Source of the DNA: Pseudomonadota bacterium | Lineage (GTDB): Bacteria; Pseudomonadota; Gammaproteobacteria; Burkholderiales; JAKAFK01 | Direction of reading: 5' to 3' | Assembly (NCBI GenBank): GCA_021788645.1 | Contig: JAJYKK010000004.1 | Coordinates: 1-64,000, forward strand | Length of the DNA: 64,000 bases | Shown: in pieces, positions 16,937 to 26,237 of the stretch | How positions within the stretch are numbered: position 1 is the stretch's first letter | Layout of the letters: the number at the start of each line of letters is the position of its first letter | The notes under the pieces: generated by a model | Databases searched by the model: none | What the model saw: only the letters and a program-made list of their open reading frames with translations | Told to the model about the DNA's origin: nothing | Translations under genes and position numbers: made by a program

Positions 16937-18661
16937 TCAGGCGTTCAGGCGCGCCAGCGCGGCGCGGACCTTGTCGGGTTCCTCCGCCTTGAGCATGCGC
17001 TGGGCCCCGGCCGTGACCTCCGGCAGATTGGCCTTGAGCACTTGCTGCTTGACCGCGAGCAGATGCGCCGGGTGCATGGAGAACATGCGCAGCCCGAATC
17101 CCAGGAGCATGCGGGTGAGGCTCGCATCGCCCGCCATCTCGCCGCAGACCGAAACCGGGATGTTGGCCTTGTGGGCCGTCTTGATGATGTAGGCCACGAG
17201 CTGCAGGATGGCCGGGTGGAGAGGATCGTAGAGGTGCGCCACGTGGTCGTCGGAGCGGTCGATGGCGAGCGTGTACTGGATGAGATCGTTGGTCCCGATC
17301 GACAGGAAGTTGAGCCGCTTCGCGAACGAGGCCGCGAGCACCGCGGCGGCCGGCGTCTCGATCATGCCGCCGATCTCGATGTCCGGATCGAAGGGGATGT
17401 CCTGGGCCCTCAGCGTCTGCTTGGCGCTTTCCAGGAGGGTCAAGGACGCGTGCAGTTCGGGCAGCGAGGAGAGCATCGGCAGCAAGAGGCGGATCTTGCC
17501 GTAATAGGAGGCGCGCAGGATCGCCCGCAGCTGGACATGGAACATCTGCGGCTCGGCGAGGCACAGGCGAATGGCCCGCAGCCCCAGCGCGGGGTTCGCG
17601 CCCACCATCTGCGCGCCGTTCAGGTGCTTGTCCGCGCCCAGGTCGAGCGTGCGCACGGTGACCGGCTTGCCCCGCATGGCCTCGGCGACCTTGCGGTAGG
17701 CCTCGAGCTGCTCCTCTTCCCCCGGGAGCTCCTTGCGGTTCAGGAACAGGAACTCGGTCCGGAACAGGCCGATGCCCGAGGCGCCGGTCTCCTTGACGCG
17801 GTCGATGTCCTGCGGCAGCTCGATGTTGGCCAGCAATTCCACCGTCGTCCCGTCGAGCGTCGTGGCCCGTGCCGTGCGCAGCCTTTTCAGCTTCTGCCGT
17901 TCGAGCTCGAACTGGGTTTGCCGCAGCCGGTATTCCGCCAGCACCTGCTTGTCGGGATTGACGATGATCACGCCTTGCGCCCCGTCGACGACGAGCAGCT
18001 CGTCTTCCCGGATCAGCTGGCGCGCATGGTGCAAGGCCATGACGGACGGAATGTTGAGGCTGCGTGCGACGATCGCCGTATGCGAGGTGGCGCCGCCGAC
18101 GTCGGTGATGAAGGCGGCGAACCGGTGGCTCTTGAACTGGATCATGTCGGCCGGGCTCAGGTCGTGCGCGACCAGGATCCGGCTTTGTTCGGGGCTTGCC
18201 GACATGGGGGCATGGGACGGGTGGCCGAGCAGCACCTTCATGATGCGCTCGGCCACCTGGATCACGTCGGCCTTGCGCTCCCGCAGGTACGGATCATCGA
18301 TGCGGTCGAATTGCTCGACCAGCTTGTCCGTCTGCTGCTTGAGCGCCCATTCGGCGTTGCACTGGCTGGTCTCGATGAGGGTGCGGGGGACCGTCGACAG
18401 CGTGGAGTCGTTCAGGATCATCAGGTGCAGGTCGAGGAAGCCTGCGAACTCGGCCGGCGCATCGGGCGGGATGTGTTCGCGCAGCGCCAGCATCGCTTCC
18501 CGTGCGGTGCTCACCGCCCGCTCGAAGCGCTCGACTTCCGCCGGAATGCCCGCCGGCGGCAGGACGTAGTGGGCGACCTCGAGCGACACGGTGGAGACGA
18601 TGTGCGCATAGCCGATCGCGATGCCGGCGGAGACGCCCGTCCCGTGCATGGTGAAGCTCAT
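16937..18661 (-). CDS. ptsI: PTS enzyme I
   Basis: 574 residues. Enzyme I takes phosphate from phosphoenolpyruvate onto a His and passes it to HPr. The phospho-His lies in GGATSHTAIVARS (about residue 190), and the C-terminal PEP-binding barrel carries GIGLFRTEFLFLNR and SIGTNDLIQYTLAIDRSD. The start ATG is at 18659-18661 before SFTMHGTGVSAGIAIG. It closes the EIIA-HPr-EI set. No sugar permease (EIIBC) is seen, so the chain probably has a regulatory role. Confidence 0.95.
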   Translation of the reverse strand: MSFTMHGTGVSAGIAIGYAHIVSTVSLEVAHYVLPPAGIPAEVERFERAVSTAREAMLALREHIPPDAPAEFAGFLDLHLMILNDSTLSTVPRTLIETSQCNAEWALKQQTDKLVEQFDRIDDPYLRERKADVIQVAERIMKVLLGHPSHAPMSASPEQSRILVAHDLSPADMIQFKSHRFAAFITDVGGATSHTAIVARSLNIPSVMALHHARQLIREDELLVVDGAQGVIIVNPDKQVLAEYRLRQTQFELERQKLKRLRTARATTLDGTTVELLANIELPQDIDRVKETGASGIGLFRTEFLFLNRKELPGEEEQLEAYRKVAEAMRGKPVTVRTLDLGADKHLNGAQMVGANPALGLRAIRLCLAEPQMFHVQLRAILRASYYGKIRLLLPMLSSLPELHASLTLLESAKQTLRAQDIPFDPDIEIGGMIETPAAAVLAASFAKRLNFLSIGTNDLIQYTLAIDRSDDHVAHLYDPLHPAILQLVAYIIKTAHKANIPVSVCGEMAGDASLTRMLLGFGLRMFSMHPAHLLAVKQQVLKANLPEVTAGAQRMLKAEEPDKVRAALARLNA

Positions 18662-18689
18662 GTTGTGCGGCTCCGCCCGCCCGGCCGGC

Positions 18690-18959
18690 TCATTCGCGTT
18701 CGCCGAAGCGTTCGTTGACCAGCTTGACCACGGCAAGCACCGCCTCCGCCTCATCCGGGCCGCTGGCCTCGACCTGGAGGACGGTCCCCTTGCCGGCCGC
18801 GAGCATCATGACGCCCATGATGCTCTTGGCGTTGATGCGCCGGCCGTTCGTCGACAGCCAGACCTCGGACGCGAAGCGCCCGGCCTCGTGCGTCAGCTTC
18901 GCCGACGCCCGGGCATGCAGCCCCAGCTTGTTAACGATCCTTACATCTTGGCGCTGCAT
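18690..18959 (-). CDS. ptsH: HPr phosphocarrier protein
   Basis: 89 residues. The phosphorylated His15 is in KLGLHARAS and the regulatory Ser46 in NAKSIMGVMML is also present, so HPr kinase control is possible although no hprK is in the window. The gene begins inside the 3' end of the EIIA gene (29-base overlap) and is followed 28 bases later by ptsI, indicating translational coupling. Confidence 0.95.
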   Translation of the reverse strand: MQRQDVRIVNKLGLHARASAKLTHEAGRFASEVWLSTNGRRINAKSIMGVMMLAAGKGTVLQVEASGPDEAEAVLAVVKLVNERFGERE

Positions 18960-19353
18960 GGCAGACTTCCTCGTTGATGTTCACGATGCCCTCGTGCCCG
19001 CCGCTCAGGGCTTTGCCGATCACGGTGCCCAGCGGCTCGTTGCGGTAGGTGAGGGCCCGCACGAGCATGGGCAGATTGGCCCCCGAGACGCCTTCCACGG
19101 ACCCGGGCTCCAGCAGCCGGCAGACGATGTTGCACGGCGTGGCGCCGTACATGTCGCTCAGGATCAGGACGCCGTCGCCCTGGTCGAGCGAGCGGACCAG
19201 GGTGCGCGCCCTGGCCAGCATGACCGCCGGGTCGTCGTGCACCGTCACCGACAGGTGCTCCAGATGCTCCGGCCGCGCGCCCAGCACGTGCGCCGCGCAG
19301 TGGATCAGGCTGTCTCCGAGCGCGCCGTGGGCAATGATCAGAATGCCTATCAT
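18931..19353 (-). CDS. PTS mannose-type EIIA protein
   Basis: 140 residues. The phospho-His is His9 in IIAHGALGDSL, and LILSDMYGATPCNI is the second family motif. A soluble EIIA of the mannose/fructose family without its EIIBCD partners is typical of the regulatory PTS of beta- and gammaproteobacteria. The start ATG is at 19351-19353, next to the conserved start; a longer frame adds unrelated residues. Confidence 0.9.
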   Translation of the reverse strand: MIGILIIAHGALGDSLIHCAAHVLGARPEHLEHLSVTVHDDPAVMLARARTLVRSLDQGDGVLILSDMYGATPCNIVCRLLEPGSVEGVSGANLPMLVRALTYRNEPLGTVIGKALSGGHEGIVNINEEVCHAAPRCKDR

Positions 19354-19476
19354 GACTTCCTCTGCAGTTCCTCGTCCGGCGGGAGCTTGCGCGCTGGCCG
19401 CGCGGGTGCCGTCCAAAGGGGGCGGCATGCCGGGCAAGCGTCTATTCTAGTGCAAAACGAGGCGCGCGCACGCGCC

Positions 19477-20523
19477 TTACGGCACGACATGGAGGATGAG
19501 CCCCTTCTCCACGAAGTGGAGGCGCCGCGCCATCGATTGGGTCAGATACACCTGGCCCCGGTCGTCGATCAGCATCACGTCCTTGATGCCCATCCGGCGG
19601 GCCGCCGCCCGCCAGCCCCGCGTCCCGGCGATGAAGATGGGCTTCGAGGCCGCATCCGACAAGGCGCCGGACAGGGGGCCGGGCGGCGCGATCACGGTGA
19701 CCGACTCCACCCCTTGCGCGGGGTAGCCCGTGCGCGGGTCGATGATGTGGCAATAGCGCTTGCCGTCCAGGATGAAATAGCGTTCGTAGTCGCCCGAGGT
19801 GCCGATCGATTCGCCGTCGCGCAGGGGGGTGACGGCGATCGGGCCCGGCCGGCGCGGGTCCTGGATGCCGACGCGCCAGGAACGGCCGCCATGGCGGCCG
19901 ATGGCCTGGATGTTGCCGCCGATGTTGATGAGGGCGGAGGTGACCCCATGCGCGCGCAGGTAGCGCGCGGCCAGATCGAGCGCATACCCCTTGTAGCCTC
20001 CGAAGTCGAGGCGAACCTGCGGGTTGGTGCTATAGACCGTCTGGCCCTGCACATGAATGTCGGTCATCTCGGGATGGGCGCGCACGAGGCGGGCGATCTC
20101 GGCGGGGTCCGGGCGCACCGGGCGGAAGGTGTCGGCTTCGAATCCCCACAGCCGGATGAGTTTTCCGATGGCGGGGTCGAAGAGGCCTCCCGAGCGCAGG
20201 GAGAAACGGGTGGCGTCCGCCAGCATGGGGCCCAGCCCCGGGGGCAGCGGGACCGGTTGCGGGCCCTGGGCGAACGCGGCGTCGAGCCGGGTGAGCTCGC
20301 TCGGGTGCCAGGCGTGCCATTGCCGGTTGAGGGTGTCGAACTGGTGGAGCACATGGCCGACGAGCCGCTGGGCGCGTGCCCGGTCGCGGCCTTGCACGCT
20401 CACCTGGACGAGGGTGCCGAAGACGTAGCTCTGGCTTTGATAGAACTGCGGGCGGCTGCAGCCGGCCATCGGGCCGAGGAGGGCAATCAGCGCGAGGAGC
20501 GCGCCCAGGCGGGGGATCGGCAT
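19477..20523 (-). CDS. apbE: FAD:protein FMN transferase (ApbE), lipoprotein
   Basis: 348 residues. ApbE attaches FMN to Thr of exported flavoproteins. A lipoprotein signal ends in GPMAGCSR (lipobox Cys about residue 22). FGTLVQVSVQG, DFGGYKGYALD, INIGGNIQAIG and HIIDPRTGYPA are the ordered family motifs, and SDAASKPIFIAG resembles the conserved Thr/Ser-Asp-Ala metal loop. The ATG is at 20521-20523, 16 bases from the gshA stop, so both are probably cotranscribed. The flavoprotein target is not in this window. Confidence 0.92.
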   Translation of the reverse strand: MPIPRLGALLALIALLGPMAGCSRPQFYQSQSYVFGTLVQVSVQGRDRARAQRLVGHVLHQFDTLNRQWHAWHPSELTRLDAAFAQGPQPVPLPPGLGPMLADATRFSLRSGGLFDPAIGKLIRLWGFEADTFRPVRPDPAEIARLVRAHPEMTDIHVQGQTVYSTNPQVRLDFGGYKGYALDLAARYLRAHGVTSALINIGGNIQAIGRHGGRSWRVGIQDPRRPGPIAVTPLRDGESIGTSGDYERYFILDGKRYCHIIDPRTGYPAQGVESVTVIAPPGPLSGALSDAASKPIFIAGTRGWRAAARRMGIKDVMLIDDRGQVYLTQSMARRLHFVEKGLILHVVP

Positions 20524-20539
20524 CGCGGCGGGCAAAGGC

Positions 20540-21826
20540 TCAGGGGCTCGACCGGTGCGGATCGGTTTGCTCCAGCTCGACGGCCGCCGCCAGCATCGCG
20601 AGCCTCGCCACGACGCCATACGTGTAGAAGCGGTTCGGGGCGGAGTCGGGATTGGCGGCGCAATTGGGCAGGGTGCACGAGTTCTCGAAGGCCAGCGGGA
20701 CGAAGTGCATGCCCGGGGCGTTCAGGTTCTCGTCCTTGTCGCGCCCGGTGTGCACCCGGTAGAAGCCGCCGACGACGAAATGGTCGATCATGTAGATGAC
20801 CGGTTCGGCCACCGCCTCGTTGATGTTCTCGAAGGTGTAGACGCCTTCCTGGATGATCACCTCCGAGACGTGCTGCCCTTCCTTGACCACCGCCATCTTG
20901 TTGCGCTGCTTGCGGTTCAGGTTCCGGACCTCGGCCGAGCTCTTGACCGTCATGACGCCCATGCCGTAGGTGCCCTGGTCGGCCTTGACGACCACGAAGG
21001 GGTCTTCCTTGATGCCGTACTCGTCGTATTTGCGCCGGATGTCCAGCAGCAGCCTGTCGACGAAGTTGGCCAGGCACTCTTCGCCGGCACGTGCCTGGAA
21101 GTCGATGCGCCCGCAGTGGTAGAAGTTGGGGTTGATCAGCCACGGGTCGATGCCGATGAGCTGGGCAAAGGATTGCGCCACTTCGGCGTAGGCCTTGAAG
21201 TGCAGGGACTTGCGGCGCGTCGACCAGCCCGCATGGAGCGGCGGCAGCACGGTCTGCTCGAGCTCTTTGAGCAAATCGGGCACGCCGGCCGACAGGTCGT
21301 TGTTGAGGATCACCGCGCAGGGGTCGAAGCCGTCGAGCTGCAGGCGGTTGCCCACGCGCCGGATGGGTTCGAGGGTGAGCGCGCGATCGTCGGGCAGCAC
21401 GAGCCGCGTGGGCGCGGTAATCTCCGGCAGGAGGCTGCCGATGCGCACCTTGAGGCCGGCTTGCAGCAGGATGTATTGGAGGGCGGCGACATTCTGCAGG
21501 TAAAAGGTGTTGCGCGTGTGGTTTTCCGGGATGAGGAGGAAGCGCTCGGCGTCCGGGCAGATCTTGTCGACCGCCGCCATGGCGGCCTGCACGCACAAGG
21601 GGACGAAGGCAGGGTTCAGGTTGTTGAATCCGCCCGGGAACAGGTTGGTGTCCACCGGGGCGAGCTTGAAGCCGCTGTTGCGCAGATCCACGGAGGTATA
21701 GAAGGGCGCGGCGTGGTCCCTCCATTGGGTGCGAAACCAGTGCTCGATCTCGGGCATTGCGCCCAGGATGTGTTTTTCAAGGTCGAGAAGCGGGCCGGTG
21801 AGGGCCGTCGTGAGATGGGGAACCAT
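20540..21826 (-). CDS. gshA: Glutamate-cysteine ligase, chemolithotroph type (TIGR02049-like)
   Basis: 428 residues. It joins glutamate and cysteine with ATP, the first step of glutathione synthesis. The sequence matches the short ATP-grasp-like GshA family first noted in Acidithiobacillus and relatives, not the long Escherichia coli form: SVDLRNSGFKLAPVDTNLFP, FNNLNPAF, and DPFVVVKADQGTYGMGV (ATP site). VVGGFYRVHTGRD closes the core. It is coupled to apbE downstream. Confidence 0.88.
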   Translation of the reverse strand: MVPHLTTALTGPLLDLEKHILGAMPEIEHWFRTQWRDHAAPFYTSVDLRNSGFKLAPVDTNLFPGGFNNLNPAFVPLCVQAAMAAVDKICPDAERFLLIPENHTRNTFYLQNVAALQYILLQAGLKVRIGSLLPEITAPTRLVLPDDRALTLEPIRRVGNRLQLDGFDPCAVILNNDLSAGVPDLLKELEQTVLPPLHAGWSTRRKSLHFKAYAEVAQSFAQLIGIDPWLINPNFYHCGRIDFQARAGEECLANFVDRLLLDIRRKYDEYGIKEDPFVVVKADQGTYGMGVMTVKSSAEVRNLNRKQRNKMAVVKEGQHVSEVIIQEGVYTFENINEAVAEPVIYMIDHFVVGGFYRVHTGRDKDENLNAPGMHFVPLAFENSCTLPNCAANPDSAPNRFYTYGVVARLAMLAAAVELEQTDPHRSSP

Positions 21827-22483
21827 GGGTGTCAGCGCCGCTTTTTGGCTGGGATCATGAATTCATTGTACCGAAGTCCGGCAGGAACCAAAACACGCGA
21901 GACGAAAGGCGCGGCGGACGGGGGCGCCAGGGCGCGTTTCGCGACGCATGGCGCCGCGTGCGGGGCGCCACGCGCCATCATGAAATATACCGAACGACAC
22001 GCAGGGGCTGGCCCTGCCCATCTCATCGTTTTGCTGAATCGTTCGCAGACGTTTGGCGCGCGATGGGGCGGGATTCCAGAATTTGCGCGGATGTGCGCGG
22101 CGCGGCGAAGATGTGTTTCGACGGGGGCCGATCCGGTTGGGTTCGCGGCGTGGCGGTCACGCGAAGGGGGGCTCGAGGGATGCCGCCGCGCCCCTCTTGA
22201 GGAGAGGGATAGGCACATAGGATCAAGATGCGCGCCCGTCTGTTGCGGCGGTTGGGCGAACGGAAGATCCATCGGGTGATCGGCAACGCGTGCGCGGCTT
22301 TGGTCCGCGCCAGGCGATCGGCCGGCGGCGAGGACTTCGCCCGCCAGGACGGTGCGCAAGTCGCGGCGTCGGACCCGCGCATGGTCGGCGAGCCGCCCCG
22401 GTGCCCGAGGACGCTGCCCCAGGAACCGGGGAGCGAGCGGGGCCGCATCGGTGCCGATGCGGGGCGTGTGCTTGCGAAGGGCG
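21827..22483. other. Intergenic region, about 650 bases
   Basis: It holds the 5' side of gshA and, on the other end, the amtB terminator. I see no gene, RNA or clear promoter in between. Confidence 0.5.
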
Positions 22484-22511
22484 AAAAAAAAGGGGCGCCC
22501 GAAGGCGCCCC
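22484..22511 (-). terminator. Rho-independent terminator of amtB
   Basis: On the minus strand GGGGCGCC-TTCG-GGCGCCCC forms a perfect stem (22492-22499 with 22504-22511) followed by eight T (22484-22491). It ends the porin-glnK-amtB unit. Confidence 0.92.
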
Positions 22512-22539
22512 AGGGTTTCACGGCCCAGGAAAAGACTCG

Positions 22540-23961
22540 TTATTCGACGTGCTCGCCGTGCAGGCTGATGTCCAGCCCTTCGCGTTCTTGCTCTTCCGTG
22601 ACGCGCAGGCCGATGACCATGTCGATCACCTTGAGGATGATGAAGCTCATGATGCTGTCGTAGACGATCGTGGTGCCGACGCCCAGGGCCTGGATGCCGA
22701 GTTGCGCGCCGTTGCCTTCAAGCACGCCGGCGGTGCCGCCGATGGCCTTCACCGCGAACACGCCGGTCAGCAGGGCGCCGACGATCCCGCCGACCGCATG
22801 CACGCCGAAGGCATCCAGGGAGTCATCGTAGCCCAGCATGTTCTTGAGCGAGGTGGCCGTCCAGAAGCAGATGACGCCGCCGGCGACCCCGATGATCAGG
22901 GCGCCTGTCGGATCGACGAAGCCGGAGGCCGGGGTGATCGCCACGAGCCCGGCGACGGCGCCGGAGGCGATGCCCAGGACGCTGGGCTTGCCCTTGTGGA
23001 GCCACTCGGCGAAGAGCCAGCCCATCGCGGCCGCGGCGGTGGCGATCTGGGTGACCGCCATGGCCATGCCCGCGCGGTCGTTGGCGGCGCCGGCGGAACC
23101 CGCGTTGAAGCCGAACCAGCCCACCCACAGGAGCGATGCGCCAATCAGGGTGAGGACCAGGTTGTGGGGCGCCATGGGTTCCTTGCCGTAGCCCACGCGC
23201 TTGCCCATGACCAGGGCGGCGACCAGGCCCGCGACACCGGCGTTGATGTGCACCACGGTGCCGCCGGCGAAGTCCAGTACACCCTTCGTGCCCAGCCAGC
23301 CGCCCGGCCCCCAGACCCAGTGGGCGATCGGCGCATACACGGCGAGCAGCCAGATGCCCATGAACCAGAGCAGCGCCGAGAACTTCATGCGGTCCGCGAA
23401 GGCGCCGGTGATGAGGGCGGGGGTGATGATGGCGAAGGTCATCTGGAAGGTCATGTAGACCGATTCGGGGATGGTGCCGGCGAGCGGGGTCGTCGCATCG
23501 AGGCCCATGCCATGCAGCATGAAGCGGGACAGGCCGCCCAGGATCGGGGTGCCCGGGGTGAAGGCGAGGCTGTAGCCCACCACCATCCACAGCACCGTGA
23601 CCAGGCAGGTGATGGCAAAGCTCTGCATGGCCGTCGCGAGGACGTTTTTCTTGCGCACCATGCCGGCATAGAACAGCGCGAGGCCCGGCACGGTCATCAT
23701 GAGGACGAGCGCGGTGGAGGTCAGCATCCAGGCATTGTCGCCGGAGTTGAGGTAGGCCTCCGGGTTGGGGGCGGCGGCGGGAGCCGCGGCCGCCGCAGGT
23801 GCCGCGACCGGGGCCGGCGCTGCGACCGGGGCGGGCGCTGCGGCAGGCGCCGCGGCGGCGGGCATTGCGGCGCTGGCCGGCGCGGGGGCGTTGTCCGCCA
23901 CGGCGGCGGTGCCGAGGGCGGTCAATCCCAGCAGGAGGACGGATACGAGTAGGCGTTTCAT
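22540..23961 (-). CDS. amtB: Ammonium transporter AmtB with long exported linker
   Basis: 473 residues. After a signal peptide (about 1-22) comes a 40-residue Ala/Pro-only linker (about 25-66), then the eleven-helix Amt channel from DNAWMLTSTALVLMMTVPGLALFYAGMVRKKN to the GDIVAL-like C-terminal region. ITGAFADRMKF and GGTVVHINAGVAGL with the pore His are present. AmtB conducts ammonium/ammonia and is blocked by GlnK, encoded 11 bases upstream. The periplasmic Ala/Pro linker is unusual. G+C and codon use match neighbours. Confidence 0.95.
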   Translation of the reverse strand: MKRLLVSVLLLGLTALGTAAVADNAPAPASAAMPAAAAPAAAPAPVAAPAPVAAPAAAAAPAAAPNPEAYLNSGDNAWMLTSTALVLMMTVPGLALFYAGMVRKKNVLATAMQSFAITCLVTVLWMVVGYSLAFTPGTPILGGLSRFMLHGMGLDATTPLAGTIPESVYMTFQMTFAIITPALITGAFADRMKFSALLWFMGIWLLAVYAPIAHWVWGPGGWLGTKGVLDFAGGTVVHINAGVAGLVAALVMGKRVGYGKEPMAPHNLVLTLIGASLLWVGWFGFNAGSAGAANDRAGMAMAVTQIATAAAAMGWLFAEWLHKGKPSVLGIASGAVAGLVAITPASGFVDPTGALIIGVAGGVICFWTATSLKNMLGYDDSLDAFGVHAVGGIVGALLTGVFAVKAIGGTAGVLEGNGAQLGIQALGVGTTIVYDSIMSFIILKVIDMVIGLRVTEEQEREGLDISLHGEHVE

Positions 23962-23972
23962 TGGGTTCTCCT

Positions 23973-24314
<342 letters not shown>

Positions 24315-24357
24315 TCATGCTCCTTACGCAGTTAGTGCTCGCATTGCCTCCGCGGGG

Positions 24358-25539
24358 CTAGAATTTATACAGCGCTTCCAGTCCGAGAGAAGTCTGGCTC
24401 TTGCCCGCCGTGCCGTCGCTGCGCAGGAAGGCGGCCTGGTTGGACCAGTCGTGCCGGATCTCCCCTCGCAGTTCGTAGCTCGGTGCGGGCATGTAGGCGA
24501 CCGTGACGGTGCCTTCTTTCCATTTCTGGGCGATCCCGGTGCGATAGCCGTCCTTGTCATTGAAGTACTCGCCGCGCACCGACAGTAGCCAGGTGGGCGC
24601 GAGCTGGTAGTTGACGTAGCCCGCGACGCCGTCCCACGTGGCCTTGGTGGCGCCATTGGCGTCGGCGAGCGAGGCGTTGTCCTGGGTGCCATAGTCCCCG
24701 TTGACGATGAAGGTCAGCTTGTCGGTGGCGTTGAGGGTGGCGACCAGATCGAAGAGGTTGCGCATGCCCAGCGCGCTGGCGGCGGTGGGCGCGGCCGGTT
24801 CGGTGGTGAGTTCCTTGCCGCCATAGTAGGAGCCTGCCAGCGAGAACATCTTGCTGGGGGCGGCGGTGAACCCGAGTTCGAGCGTCTTGTCATGCTGCTG
24901 GGCCGAGACCTGGTCCCAGCCGTTGTTGATGCCGGCGATCAGGCTGTAGGCGCTCGTCGGTGCGTAGGTCACGCGCACGCCGGTGTGCGTGAAGGGAATC
25001 GCATAGCCGAAGAGGATGGAGCGCGAGTAGTTGGTGTCTTGCGGGCTCGCGATGAGTTCCGCGCCCGCCAGCGTCGCGAACTTGCCGGCGATCACCGTGA
25101 CCGGGCCGGTGGCGTAGCTGGCATAGGCCTGCGTCAGATCGAAGTTCGCCGCGCTCGTGGCGCCGTAGGACTGGATCACGGGGGCGTCCTGCCCGAGCGT
25201 GACGTTCACCAGTCCGCCGAAGCCGCTTGCCGGCTGCTTGGCGAGGGTCAGTGCCGCCTGGTTCAGGTTGAAGCTGTTGAAGTCGTGGCCGGCGGACGCC
25301 TTGGGCGTGTCGAAGACGCGGCTGGGGCCGCCGGTGACGAAGAGCCCCGTCGAGTTGAGCGCCGAATAACCGATATCGAGGTAGCCGCTCTCGGTGATCC
25401 CGGAGGCGGCGAAGATATCGGACAGGGTCGGGGTCTTGGCGGCCGGCGCCGCGGTGTCGGCCGAGGCGGTTGGCACGAGGCCGGGGTAGGCTCCGAGAAG
25501 TCCGGCGAGCACTAGGGCTTGAGCGAGTTGGCGCATCAT
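24358..25539 (-). CDS. Outer-membrane beta-barrel porin of a nitrogen-regulated unit
   Basis: 393 residues. A signal peptide (about 1-27) precedes a beta-barrel of the BBP2/OmpL-like type: alternating hydrophobic strands such as GYLDIGYSALNSTGLF, GLVNVTLGQDAPVIQSYG and VTVAYMPAPSYELRGEIRHDW, ending with the outer-membrane insertion signal LEALYKF. It opens the operon with glnK and amtB and its start lies 64 bases from a sigma54 promoter, so it probably lets ammonium or another nitrogen compound through the outer membrane under nitrogen limitation (inference). Confidence 0.8.
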   Translation of the reverse strand: MMRQLAQALVLAGLLGAYPGLVPTASADTAAPAAKTPTLSDIFAASGITESGYLDIGYSALNSTGLFVTGGPSRVFDTPKASAGHDFNSFNLNQAALTLAKQPASGFGGLVNVTLGQDAPVIQSYGATSAANFDLTQAYASYATGPVTVIAGKFATLAGAELIASPQDTNYSRSILFGYAIPFTHTGVRVTYAPTSAYSLIAGINNGWDQVSAQQHDKTLELGFTAAPSKMFSLAGSYYGGKELTTEPAAPTAASALGMRNLFDLVATLNATDKLTFIVNGDYGTQDNASLADANGATKATWDGVAGYVNYQLAPTWLLSVRGEYFNDKDGYRTGIAQKWKEGTVTVAYMPAPSYELRGEIRHDWSNQAAFLRSDGTAGKSQTSLGLEALYKF

Positions 25540-25602
25540 GTGTGTTCCTTATGCAATATTGATCGTTATTGAAATCATGGGCGACGAGCGCTCTCAGGAT
25601 TA

Positions 25603-25618
25603 AGCATAAGTCATGCCA
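25603..25618 (-). promoter_or_regulatory. Sigma54 promoter of porin-glnK-amtB
   Basis: Minus strand TGGCATGACTTATGCT matches TGGCAYG-N4-TTGCW with the invariant GG and GC at the right spacing and one mismatch (A for T). It leaves a leader of about 50 bases before the porin ATG. Confidence 0.75.
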
Positions 25619-25700
25619 GAAATAATACAACGCATTATCAATATGTTGCGTGATAGTGACGCATATTGGGTGAAATGCCCCGCACCACAATGAATCCTAA

Positions 25701-25717
25701 TGCACCCTTGTGGTGCG
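25701..25717. promoter_or_regulatory. NtrC-type enhancer site
   Basis: TGCACC-CTTGT-GGTGCG fits the NtrC consensus TGCACC-N5-GGTGCA with only the last base off. It lies about 100 bases upstream of the sigma54 promoter, a usual enhancer distance. A further half site GCACCA lies at 25682-25687. Confidence 0.75.
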
Positions 25718-25937
25718 CGGCCCGGGCGGTGGGCGCGCGTGAACGTCCAGAATCCTCGCGATGCTGGAAAAACGATGGAGAATGAATGGGATGCGCGAAG
25801 GCCTGGGGCGCCTGGCAGGGACGCTCGCGCGATGCTGGATCGTCCGGTCGGCGGCCGTGGCATAATGATCCGCGGAAGACCGGCTAGATTCGGGATCGGT
25901 TCGAGCGGATCAGATCCTACGACTCATATAAGGAAGC

Positions 25938-26213
25938 ATGATGACGAATCCGAAAGTGTTGGATGAAGTGGTCGACAAGCTCAAAGAGGCCTTCGCGCAA
26001 AGTCCGGTCAAGGACATCGAGAAGAACGTGAAGGCGGTGCTGCAAGGGGCGCTTTCGCGGCTCGACGTGGTCTCGCGCGAAGAGTTCGACGTGCAGGCGC
26101 AGGTGCTGCTGCGCACCCGGGAGAAGCTCAGCGCCCTGGAGCTGCGGATGGACGAGCTCGAGGCCAAGATCGAGGCGCTGCACAAGGCCGGCGGGGGGGG
26201 CGGGGCCGCCTGA
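25938..26213 (+). CDS. ubiK: UbiK-family ubiquinone biosynthesis accessory factor
   Basis: 91 residues. UbiK (YqiC) helps the soluble Ubi complex in aerobic ubiquinone synthesis. The N-terminal amphipathic part (LDEVVDKLKEAFAQSPVKDIEKNV) and the C-terminal coiled coil (LRTREKLSALELRMDELEAKIEAL) are family hallmarks, with a short Gly-rich tail. ATG follows AAGGAAG. The gene next to glnK-amtB is a common gammaproteobacterial neighbour. Confidence 0.9.
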   Translation: MMTNPKVLDEVVDKLKEAFAQSPVKDIEKNVKAVLQGALSRLDVVSREEFDVQAQVLLRTREKLSALELRMDELEAKIEALHKAGGGGGAA

Positions 26214-26237
26214 GCGGACGGCGCGCGTGCGGCGCCC

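Larger units (their letters stand above)
25540..25937. other. Divergent control region between porin and ubiK
   Basis: It holds the sigma54 promoter and NtrC-type site listed separately. The part from 25560 to 25680 is notably AT-rich compared with its surroundings. No gene. Confidence 0.6.
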
